Source: Spirogloea muscicola
Taxonomy: Eukaryota; Streptophyta; Zygnematophyceae; Spirogloeales; Spirogloeaceae
Direction of reading: 5' to 3'
Assembly (NCBI GenBank): GCA_009602725.1
Contig: WELB01000029.1
Span: forward strand, 740,557 to 752,527
Length of the DNA stretch: 11,971 nucleotides
Every line of letters starts with the position of its first letter. Position 1 is the first letter of the stretch. Below are positions 1-9,090 of this stretch, piece by piece. Position numbers and translations under genes: made by a program. The notes under the pieces are model-generated. The model did no database searches. It had not been told where the DNA came from and saw only the letters and a list, made by a program, of their open reading frames with translations.

Positions 1-19
1 GGGGGGGGGGGGGGGGGGG
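1..19. repeat. Poly-G homopolymer at the window edge
   Basis: The window opens with 19 consecutive G residues. The other end is an 80-nt run of A. A pure homopolymer at each end of one sequence is more typical of a library tail or an assembly edge than of chromosomal sequence, but it cannot be decided from the sequence alone. Confidence 0.9.
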
Positions 20-305
20 CCAAGCTCCTCTGCCTGTCACCCTCCTCTGTCCGCGCCGCGACAGCGGCCGCATGATGCGATTATTCGGCCGCTGGCCGCC
101 TTCGCTTCGCAACGCCTCGCTGACTCCGGCCGCTGCACTGCAACTCACTGCCAATGCGCATCGAGCTCCACTATGGATCCGCGAGGCACATTGCGTTGCC
201 TGTCCGCAGTCATGCATTGCCCAGAGCAATGCCCACCCCTCGAAGCCAAGACGCCGCCTCCGGCCTTACTCGCTGACTGACTCTCAGTGCTGGCGCACGC
301 TGCAG
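20..305 (+). other. Non-coding lead-in, probably an intron of the glycolate oxidase gene
   Basis: This stretch ends in a good splice acceptor (CAG at 303-305) directly before the first recognisable oxidase exon. None of the three forward frames contains the expected N-terminal segment of the enzyme (the FDYYASGAEDE-like motif). The one open frame here, about 72-329, has no resemblance to the family and ignores the acceptor. It is therefore read as intron, possibly preceded by unrelated or artefactual sequence. Confidence 0.5.
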
Positions 306-2916
<2,611 letters not shown>

Positions 2917-3077
2917 GCTCGGCAAGCTGGGCCCCAGATTGCAGGCAGCCGTAGGCCTCTAGCAATGTTAGCCCGTGTGTTGCCGGGGTGTGAAGGAGGC
3001 TTTCCAGTCCTGTAGGCACCGGCTCTAGGGGAGGGAGATGGAGAGCTTCCAGTGGACTGTGGCAATTGAGTGAAACA
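2917..3077 (+). other. Glycolate oxidase 3' flank
   Basis: About 160 nt between the oxidase stop and the start of the tentative small gene. It should hold the oxidase 3' UTR. I see no chlorophyte-type TGTAA polyadenylation signal in it. The first TGTAA on this strand is at 3614-3618, which would give a long 3' UTR running through the next predicted exons. Confidence 0.4.
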
Positions 3078-3801
3078 ATGTCATCTTCTGCTGTTGCTGA
3101 TGATTATGACATGCGGCGGCTGGGCAGCACAGATGAAGCCACACGGTTCTGCAATATATTGTCACGCGGTGGCCAGCTCGCGTGAGTGAGCTTCCACTTT
3201 ACTGCATGTTAGGAACATGTTCATGCTCAAACCTGCGCTTGTTGCAATTCAGCACACTTTGGCTCAAAGAGTTGCCCAGAACATCTGCATTTTCGCTTGG
3301 GCAAAAGTGCACACCCGTGATTCGTCAAAGAAGCTCAAGATCCGCTGTCCATCAGCCTAGCTCATTCATGAAAGATTGAGTATCTCCGTTTTGGTTTGCA
3401 ACAATGAGTGCCATGGCAGAAACTCGACCAAGCAGGAGCAACACTCCATATTTTGGCCTGGCATCTCTAGTCTGGCAGCAAGTCACAATATCCCCAAAAT
3501 TGAAGCAGCAGCTCGATGAGGGAGCCGAAGCCGTGACTAGGCTGATCTCAGGTAAGTGCAGGATTGGAGGTGGGGGAGACATGGAGTCTTGCACTCAGCT
3601 AAGTAAGAATGCCTGTAATTGGAAAGTATACCGGACATTTTGACTGAACCAAAATATCAGGTTTGCATGGCTTTGCAGTAGCAAAGCCATGCACATGGTA
3701 AGCCAACTTTGCAGTGACAGCAAAATGCGCAACGTCTGACTGCTCTGCTCAGTGCCCTGGCTGCAGTCTATATATTGAGTAGCTCACTAGGCGCATCATA
3801 A
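3078..3801 (+). CDS. Tentative small gene, four exons, unknown product
   Basis: Not a recognised family. Four segments with good splice sites join in one frame into about 110 residues. They are 3078-3181 (ATG at 3078, donor GTGAGT), 3409-3551 (acceptor AG at 3407-3408, donor GTAAGT), 3661-3697 (acceptor CAG, donor GTAAGC) and 3753-3801 (acceptor CAG, ends TAA). The second exon reads like real protein (WQQVTISPKLKQQLDEG), and the last is a short hydrophobic tail (ALAAVYIL). Weak points: the acceptor at 3407 is poor, exon 3 is almost entirely a perfect hairpin, and the stop codon overlaps the antisense hydrolase stop at 3796-3798. It could instead be 3' UTR sequence of the two convergent genes. 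Confidence 0.25.
3664..3693. repeat. Perfect 13-bp inverted repeat (hairpin, 4-nt loop)
   Basis: TGCATGGCTTTGC at 3664-3676 and its exact reverse complement at 3681-3693 are separated by AGTA. On the minus strand it lies about 100-130 nt past the hydrolase stop, so it probably folds in that gene's 3' UTR. It also covers most of exon 3 of the tentative plus-strand gene. Confidence 0.9.
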
Positions 3802-6598
3802 AGCAGCAAGGAGCAGCTTTCCAACTTGCTCGCCATAGTCTTCTTGGGCATGATGACCAACCTGGCAAGGAAACAAGTGAAAGCTTATGAGGAAATTCAG
3901 GAAAGCTCAACCTCGATAACAAGGTCGGGCCCCCCTTGACGCATGTGTCCTGTTAGTGGCACACCTCGTCAAGCTCTCGTAAGCGGATCCCCGCAGCGGT
4001 GGCAAACTCCTGCACGCCCTTGGAAGCAAGCCAGCGATCCTTCTTTCCCCAGATGAGCGTCGTCTTATTGCGCCAGGCATCGCTAGCCATAGTCTGGCCC
4101 AGCTTCCTTACCGAGCCCTGCGGAAGATGGACAGGATTGATAATTTGCATCTTGACAAGCTGCTAATCTATTGTTGTTGCACGTTGGCTCCAAGGCCTGG
4201 CGGTCTCTTGCATTGGACAATGACGTGTCAGTTGCAGAGACCAAGGATGAGAAGGGCCCTCACAGCAACATCGTAGGACTCCCAATACGTGGCCTCACCT
4301 GAAGCTCCCTGCGGAGGGCTCTGCAAATGGCTGTGAGGGCAAAGCCGCTCATGCCCGAGACGAGGTATGGCTGCCGGTAGACCATGGCGTCATCCTCCTC
4401 CACTTCGTAGTGGCTGCACTCTCGAATGAGCCTGTCGCTGGCCCTCAGAGGATCCTGGCCATGCACTTTGATTTCATGAGAGACCTGTGCCAGTAAAGGC
4501 ACCAGCAGATATTTGTCTCGCGGCCTCCCAGACATCACAGCAGGCGTCTGGTGGTGAGCTTGCCTGCGCGAAGATCTCGCCCAACAGAAGTGTGGTGAAG
4601 GAGGCGAGGCAGCCGGGGAGCTTGGTGTGCTGCTGCATCACCTGCAAACATGGGCTCCGAGTAGCAGTGGGAACTTGAGCAAGGCCTGATCGAGTGACGT
4701 GCCAGGGTCGACAGTTCAAGTGGCACTCTGATCGTCGAGACATAGGAAGAAGAACCCAGCAGAGTGATGTTGTCACCCAGAAAGCAGCTAGTCTTAGGAT
4801 GCTGCAAGTCCGGGATGCATAATACTACATGAGAAGCTCATGGGCAGCACCACCCACGGGCGCATTGATGAGGACGAGATTGTTGACCCGGGAAGGGTTG
4901 GCTGCCGCGTACTGTGCAGCGGCCAATGCGAAGTAGCCCTGCGCCACCAAGGAAACCTGCCTGAGGCCAAGGGACTCCACGAGCAGGGAGAGGGACGTCG
5001 CATACTCCTGAACTGTGTAGTCAAAGCCGTACTTGGGCTGCGGCTTGTCTGAAGTAGGCGGTTCAGGCAGCTCGTCAGGTGCAGGTGATGCAGCAGGATT
5101 TAAGTGCCAGAAGAATCTGACCCTAACGTAAAGTAATGATTTCCATACACAGTATATATATGCTAACTTTCAGAATCTTCCTCAATATCAGTACCTTCCT
5201 ACATTAGAGTGACAAAATTTCTGCTGCTGCTGTCACTATGACAACTACAGACTGTGCTCGGGAGCTCTGTGCTTATGCGCCCAAGCGCCCCAAGGCTGGC
5301 ATTGATACAGCAGTTTATGCGGACGACAGCAGCGTCCAAAGACTAGCAGCGCTCTTCAGCCCGAGGGCTTGCAAATATTCATAACAAAATGATGAAAGCG
5401 TACTTGCAAGGGGCATGGGCCGTGATATTCAGATGCCAGTGGGTCAAGCCAAACGACACCGCTTGCGTACCTGAGAAACCGAATCCCAGCCAGTCCGGCG
5501 CGACAGTGTAAAACCGGCTCGACAGCACTGGCATCACCTTCCGAAAGGAGTAGGCCTGCAGTACCTCAACGCCAGTCACAACAGGGTGAGGTCACCGTTC
5601 AGCTGCAGTGAGGGATGCCAACAATGGACGCGACAGACAGCCAGGACGAGCACACAAGATCCACTGGCGGCGTGCAGTGCCTGGCCTTTCTAGTTGCACC
5701 AATGTGACCAGAAACCCTGGGAAAGGGTGGGTGAACGAGCACAGCAGCGGCGAACCCGCGAGCCTGCTGGCACTTGATTCCACCTGCGAGGGGAGGCCGT
5801 GAAGAAGTAGCACAGCGGGCTTGCCAATGTCGCCCTCATCCACGTAGAATGAGCTGTGAGGCAGTAACAAGCAGGCCGGCAGCACTTGTGAGGATGCTGC
5901 CGCGAGCAGGAGCTGCAAGGTTGTCGGAGGCAGCCCACTTGCGGTGGCGGGCGGTTGCAGCTGCTCACCGGAAGCAGTCGCCGGCAGCCTGGGAGGCGCT
6001 GCCCATGGCAAGCCCGAACACGGGGTCGCACGCCTTCTGCAGGCCTCCCTCCACGGGGTACACGTCTACCTGTGCATGCAACCGAGATAAGATCTTAAGT
6101 AGTGTAACATACAATCCTGAAGTGAAGCTTCAGAGGTCAAAGTCGTCAAAGTCAAGCTCTTTTTAATGGGTTGCTCTTAAGGAATTTCTGGGTTGAGGGT
6201 TGAGGAGTTCAGCATTTGGGTCATCATGTAGCATGCCAGCTTAGCGATGTGCCTCAGCCCTCCCCTCCCCTTCTCCCTGGGAGCTGCCTCTCAACGCGCG
6301 CCACCGCGAGCGCCCAGCTGCTGCTGGGCAGCGGCCGAACGGCGTCGAAGCGGCGCCCATCCGAGGCGCCAGCGGCGGCGACGGGGACTCACATACTTGC
6401 CGCGGGCCTGCCACTCCTCTGCGCGCCCGGAGACGTCCGAGTACTTGCCTGCCGGAGCATTGGCGCGGCGTCAGCGCAGCCGGCAATGCAGCTCGCAGCC
6501 TCCGGCGTGCTTGGCCGGCTTCGCGGGAGCTCGGCACCGCACCGCCGGCGAAGGAGAAGCCGTCGCCGGCCGACCCGGGCACGTCCAGGAGATAGTAG

Positions 6599-6632
<34 letters not shown>

Positions 6633-6699
6633 TCTCTCTGCCGAGGCCACGGAGTGCAGCGGGAACCGCCCCTGGGATTCCGCCGCGTTCTTCGGCCAT
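3796..6699 (-). CDS. Alpha/beta-hydrolase-fold protein, plant At1g52510-like, probably plastid
   Basis: Exons, 5' to 3' on the minus strand: 6699-6543, 6448-6393, 6069-5969, 5853-5784, 5555-5471, 5048-4858, 4641-4564, 4454-4299, 4159-3965, 3861-3796. They sum to 1155 nt, 384 residues plus TGA, with every phase consistent. Order of motifs: a Gly10 run (about residues 31-40), FSFAGGKY, YVDVYPVEGG, DPVFGLAMGSASQ, LLLHGLPSQ (oxyanion HG, 123-124), DWLGFGFSDKPQP (149-161), VAQGYF (191-196, where the nucleophile elbow should be), LLGEIFAQDPLRASDR, EEDDAMVYRQPYL, WGKKDRWL (acid D339) and VGHHAQED (H366/H367). From memory this order matches the plant chloroplast At1g52510-type family, whose elbow is also VQGYF-like. 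The elbow has no Ser, Cys or Asp, so hydrolase activity is doubtful. ATG at 6699 is the first ATG of this frame, but the frame stays open upstream to about 7053, so a transit peptide could be encoded in another exon or start. Molecular function is unknown. Confidence 0.9.
4455..4563 (-). other. GC-AG intron in the hydrolase gene
   Basis: The exon ending ...IFAQ is followed by GCAAGC rather than GT, and the next exon (DPLRASDR...) starts directly after CAG. CAG|GCAAG is the standard context for the minor GC-AG class. The junction restores the conserved LLGEIFAQ-DPLRAS run, so the splice is supported by protein conservation. Confidence 0.8.
6601..6630. repeat. (GCC)10 trinucleotide microsatellite, coding for Gly10
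   Basis: Ten perfect GCC units. On the minus strand they are GGC codons giving ten glycines near the N-terminus of the hydrolase-fold protein, outside the conserved domain. Length is probably variable between strains. Confidence 0.9.
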
Positions 6700-6700
6700 G

Positions 6701-6727
6701 CGCCGCCGCCGCCGCCGCCGCCGCCGC
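6701..6727. repeat. (CGC)9 microsatellite in the hydrolase 5' leader
   Basis: Nine perfect units just upstream of the chosen ATG (6699, minus strand). In the coding frame this would read as an Arg run. Another minus-strand ATG at 6745, in a different frame, reads it as an Ala run. The repeat therefore makes the true start uncertain. Confidence 0.85.
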
Positions 6728-7054
6728 AGGCGCCGCCGTGGCCATGACCGGCGCCGCAGGCCGGAGCGCGGGGCTGGGAGTTCTGGGGCAGAACCGCAGC
6801 TGGGCGCCCAGTTCAGCTCCTCACACTGAGCCGCGAGCTCGCGAGTGCCCCACTTCGGGCTCCGGCATGCACTGAGCTTGCCTTGCCTGCATTCCACTGA
6901 GAGCGCGCGCCTGCAGGACAACTGCAGATGAGGTTTGAGGTTGAGGTTGCAGCTGCCAGACAGCACAACTGAACCGAGGAGCTTGGCAAGACTCACATCT
7001 GCCACCACACCTGGTGCTGCCGACTGGGTCACGTCACACGCCGATTCCGGCACC
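6728..7054 (-). promoter_or_regulatory. Hydrolase 5' flank and presumed promoter
   Basis: Between the start region of the minus-strand hydrolase gene and the first retrotransposon duplication. It must hold the promoter and 5' UTR, but I see no clear TATA box or known element. There is a short imperfect tandem of TTGAGG units around 6932-6950. An open minus-strand frame runs through it without resembling a known protein. Confidence 0.35.
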
Positions 7055-7069
7055 TTCAGAATCGAGGGA
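7055..7069. repeat. Target-site duplication, left copy (15 bp)
   Basis: TTCAGAATCGAGGGA, repeated exactly and in the same orientation at 7778-7792. The two copies frame the minus-strand LINE fragment, as expected for the target-site duplication of a target-primed insertion. Confidence 0.85.
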
Positions 7070-7777
7070 GGGAATCATCGTGTATTTGAATCAAACAAAG
7101 GCCAAATGGCCAAGTACAAAGGCAAGCACATCTGAAGACGTACATCACCTACAGCAGATTGACCGGCTTTGTGACCACGGGTCAATACATAAAGGTCGCT
7201 AATCGATGCCTGAATACTAGATGGCAGATACGAAGCCCTTCTGCCACCAACCAGAGCTCGCCCAGCTTTCTGGTGCAAAGCATTAGCCTGAGCACGCTGC
7301 AAACAGGCCGAAACTCGGCGTCGCAAGAACGACAGAAATGCAGCTGGCAAGCCCATCTCACCCGGAAACACGTCTGCACGTTGTGCATAACCTAGGTTAG
7401 CAATATTCTGAAGTAGAGCGTGGAAACGAGGACCTAAACAGCCAAAGATGTCGACTGCAGTTGGCAGGAGCTGATCGCATTGGGTGTAATCGTAGTAGTG
7501 CTGCAGCGTTCTTTGTTCTGCACTGCCCACTGCGTGGCCAGCGATGTGCGTCGATGCCGGACCTTTCTAAGCCTCAGTTGAAACAACATCAATCAAGGCC
7601 CGTGGTCCTCCACCAGGTTGCACGCTCACAATGTCAAGTTTGTGGCGATGATGACGTCCCTGGGCATCCGTGGTGCTAGGCATGATGTTGGTCACTTCCA
7701 CGACCGCATCGTAACTGGCGTCGCACATCAAATCCGCCAAGGCATTGCGGAGGAGGTTGTGGAGGCAAATCCCTGGA
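7070..7777 (-). mobile_element. LINE-like retrotransposon, 5'-truncated copy A
   Basis: 708 bp bounded on both sides by the same 15-bp direct repeat. The minus strand carries the end of an ORF2-like protein and then about 100 nt of probable 3' UTR. The 5' end is truncated within the region after the reverse transcriptase domain, as is usual for dead LINE copies. There is no poly-A tail. The 3' end reads GATGATTCCC just before the duplication. The 3' half matches copy B/D on the opposite strand over coding and trailer sequence, which shows that this is a repeat family. Confidence 0.8.
7075..7777 (-). pseudogene. C-terminal part of LINE ORF2 (post-reverse-transcriptase region), one internal stop
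   Basis: One minus-strand frame stays open from 7777 to the TGA at 7077-7075 except for a single TAG at 7569-7567. In order it reads HNLLRNALADLM, KLDIVSVQPGGGPRALIDVV, GPASTHIAGHAVGSAEQR, LLPTAVDIFG, LSFLRRRVSACLQRAQ and SDLYVLTRG. The layout (HN..R motif, an aliphatic-D-V strand, AE.R, a P.AvD..G motif, then a helical RR.S..LQR segment) resembles the tail that follows the reverse transcriptase domain in many LINE ORF2 proteins. That is pattern recognition, not a search result. The real stop was probably just after LTRG, because the other copies have TAC TGA where this copy has CAC AAA. Confidence 0.65.
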
Positions 7778-7792
7778 TTCAGAATCGAGGGA
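7778..7792. repeat. Target-site duplication, right copy (15 bp)
   Basis: Exact second copy of TTCAGAATCGAGGGA from 7055-7069. The bases on either side of the two copies differ, so the duplication is exactly 15 bp. Confidence 0.85.
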
Positions 7793-8019
7793 AAGACTCT
7801 TCCAGTGGAGGGCGATTGCTGTGATTGGCCAGCGCAGGAGAAGAAGAAGAACGAATAAACCTCGAAGGGCCCAGAAAAGCGTCAAAAGCACACAGCGACG
7901 CAAGTGGCCAGAACCACAAAATGCCCCGAGGCTGCATATCTGTCGTTCTTGCGCCATCGAGTGTCGGCCAGTTTGCAGCGTGCTCAGGCTCATGCTTTGC
8001 ACCAGAGAGCTGGGCGAGC

Positions 8020-8024
8020 TCTAG
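8020..8024. repeat. Short duplication TCTAG, left of copy C
   Basis: TCTAG here and at 8475-8479. Removing 8025-8479, which leaves one TCTAG, rebuilds a sequence that aligns to copy A without any gap (GCTCTAG-TTGGTGGC against GCTCTGGTTGGTGGC). Confidence 0.7.
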
Positions 8025-8474
8025 CAAGCGCCAGCACTGGCGATTGATGTCCAAGGGGCTTTCGGCAGCCGCTGGCTGGATCTCCTCCAGCGGCTTGCCC
8101 GCCAGGCCATTGACCGGCGGCCGGGTCAGCCAGAGGCGCTGCCCGGCTTCAATGCTGCCGGCTCGCTAGCGCAGGTCATTCATATGCGGCTGGCGGTCTC
8201 GTTCCAGCGCTCCCTGGCTCACGCAGTCCACACGCGGCCAGGCCGCGCTGTGGCTGCTGCGTCTGGGTCTCGGCGGAGTGCCTCATTCCCCGCTTCGACT
8301 TACTCGGACTTGCTGTTGCTCACACGTGGGTACTGAGCTTCATTTGCCTCATCTCGTGTCTACTTGTGTAGTTTTCTCTTTTCGGTGCCTTTTATGGCTT
8401 CAGATAATGTCCATCCTGTTTTGTGGGCTGGCTTTGCCAGCCCCTCTTCTCTGAGGGCGAGCACTTTCTTTTCG
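8025..8474 (+). mobile_element. LINE-like copy C, divergent family, nested in copy B/D
   Basis: 450 bp. An open frame runs from 8025 to TGA at 8334-8336 without a stop (about 103 codons), reading PALAIDVQGAFGSRWLDLL, LAQVIHMRLAVSFQRSLAHA and SDLLLLTRGY. This follows the same motif order as copy A (LLPTAVDIFG, RRRVSACLQRAQ, SDLYVLTRG) but with low identity and higher GC, so it is a related but different LINE family. A trailer of about 138 nt with a hairpin follows. The intact frame and clean junctions suggest that it is younger than the copy it interrupts. Confidence 0.75.
8425..8443 (+). other. 3' UTR hairpin of LINE copy C
   Basis: GGGCTGGC (8425-8432), loop TTT, then GCCAGCCC (8436-8443), a perfect 8-bp GC-rich stem about 31 nt before the element's 3' end. 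In several LINE clades the reverse transcriptase recognises a stem-loop in the 3' tail of its RNA. Such a role here is inferred from position and shape. Confidence 0.55.
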
Positions 8475-8479
8475 TCTAG
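8475..8479. repeat. Short duplication TCTAG, right of copy C
   Basis: Partner of the TCTAG at 8020-8024. It directly precedes the resumed copy B/D sequence. Confidence 0.7.
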
Positions 8480-8656
8480 TTGGTGGCAGAAAGGCTTGAT
8501 ATTTGCTATCTGATATCCAGCATCTATTAACGACCTTCATGTGCTAACCCTGTGGTTACTGAGCGGGTAATGTTTGCAGTGGGTAATGTACGTCATGAAA
8601 TGTGCTTGCCGTTGCACTTGGGCACTTTGGCCTTCCATTATTTCAAATTACACAAA

Positions 8657-9090
8657 TTTTCATGTCTGAAGGCGGGCCCTCTGGCACTGTGCCACCAGCT
8701 GCAGAAGCCCTTGCATGCGCAGGCGATCACGAGACCCGCATGGCAGCCTCAGCTTCTGCACTTGGTCGCACGACCTGCGGGTGCACATACTACCCTGGAA
8801 GTGCCAGCCCCTCTTGACTGTTAGCAGGGAGCTGAGTCTCGTTACGAGCCCACTCTCATCTCCCGCCAGGCAATTTTGGTAGTGATCAAGCAATTCTAGC
8901 CAGTCATCTGCTCGACCAGTAGCTGCTAGACTCGCCGGCAGGACCCTCCCAGGTCATCGTGCTGCTGTCCAATGCTCGTATGCAGCCTGATGAAGAATTG
9001 CATAATTGCAACCTCAATTGGATGCCTACCCCGCGAGAGCGGCCGCATCGGATCAGGAGGCTGTACAGAAAGCTGAGGGAGGCTGTGAGG
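8657..9090 (-). other. Gap holding the 3' flank of the RNA-binding protein gene
   Basis: 434 nt between the end of the LINE nest and the stop codon of the minus-strand RNA-binding gene. The part next to 9090 should be that gene's 3' UTR. There is a small 5-bp hairpin around 8691-8703. The open plus-strand frames here (about 8602-8817) resemble nothing I know, and no gene is called. The nearest minus-strand TGTAA is at 8650-8646, inside the LINE relic. Confidence 0.4.

Larger units (their letters stand above)
7898..8656 (+). mobile_element. LINE-like copy B/D, same family as A, split by an insertion
   Basis: Two pieces of one copy, about 7898-8024 and 8475-8656, lie either side of copy C. The first piece reads AAYLSFLRHRVSASLQRAQ then HALHQRAGRAL, nearly the same protein as copy A. 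The second continues exactly where the first stops, beginning TTGGTGGCAGAAAGGCTT against TTGGTGGCAGAAGGGCTT in A. It runs on through a TAC TGA stop (about 8556-8561) and a 3' trailer with GTGCTTGCC and TTTGGCCTT blocks shared with A. The frame is broken by small indels. The left boundary is uncertain: similarity is clear only from about 7919. The right boundary is set by loss of similarity after the TTCAAATTACAC block. No flanking duplication was found. Confidence 0.75.

Noticed and set aside
3800-3939. Plus-strand open stretch reading like a membrane segment (NLLAIVFLGMM)
   Set aside because: It is antisense to the last hydrolase exon, which carries the conserved GHHAQED motif in the right frame and phase.
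6241-7053. 270-codon minus-strand open frame as one long exon of the hydrolase
   Set aside because: It crosses the 6542 donor and ends without joining the next conserved exon. Splicing at 6543/6448 gives the conserved FSFAGGKY continuation instead.
7567-7569. In-frame TAG in LINE copy A as a sign of UAG/UAA reassigned to Gln (known in some ulvophyte algae)
   Set aside because: None of the three host genes uses TAA or TAG inside its reconstructed exons, all Gln codons are CAA or CAG, and the TAG is in a dead element.
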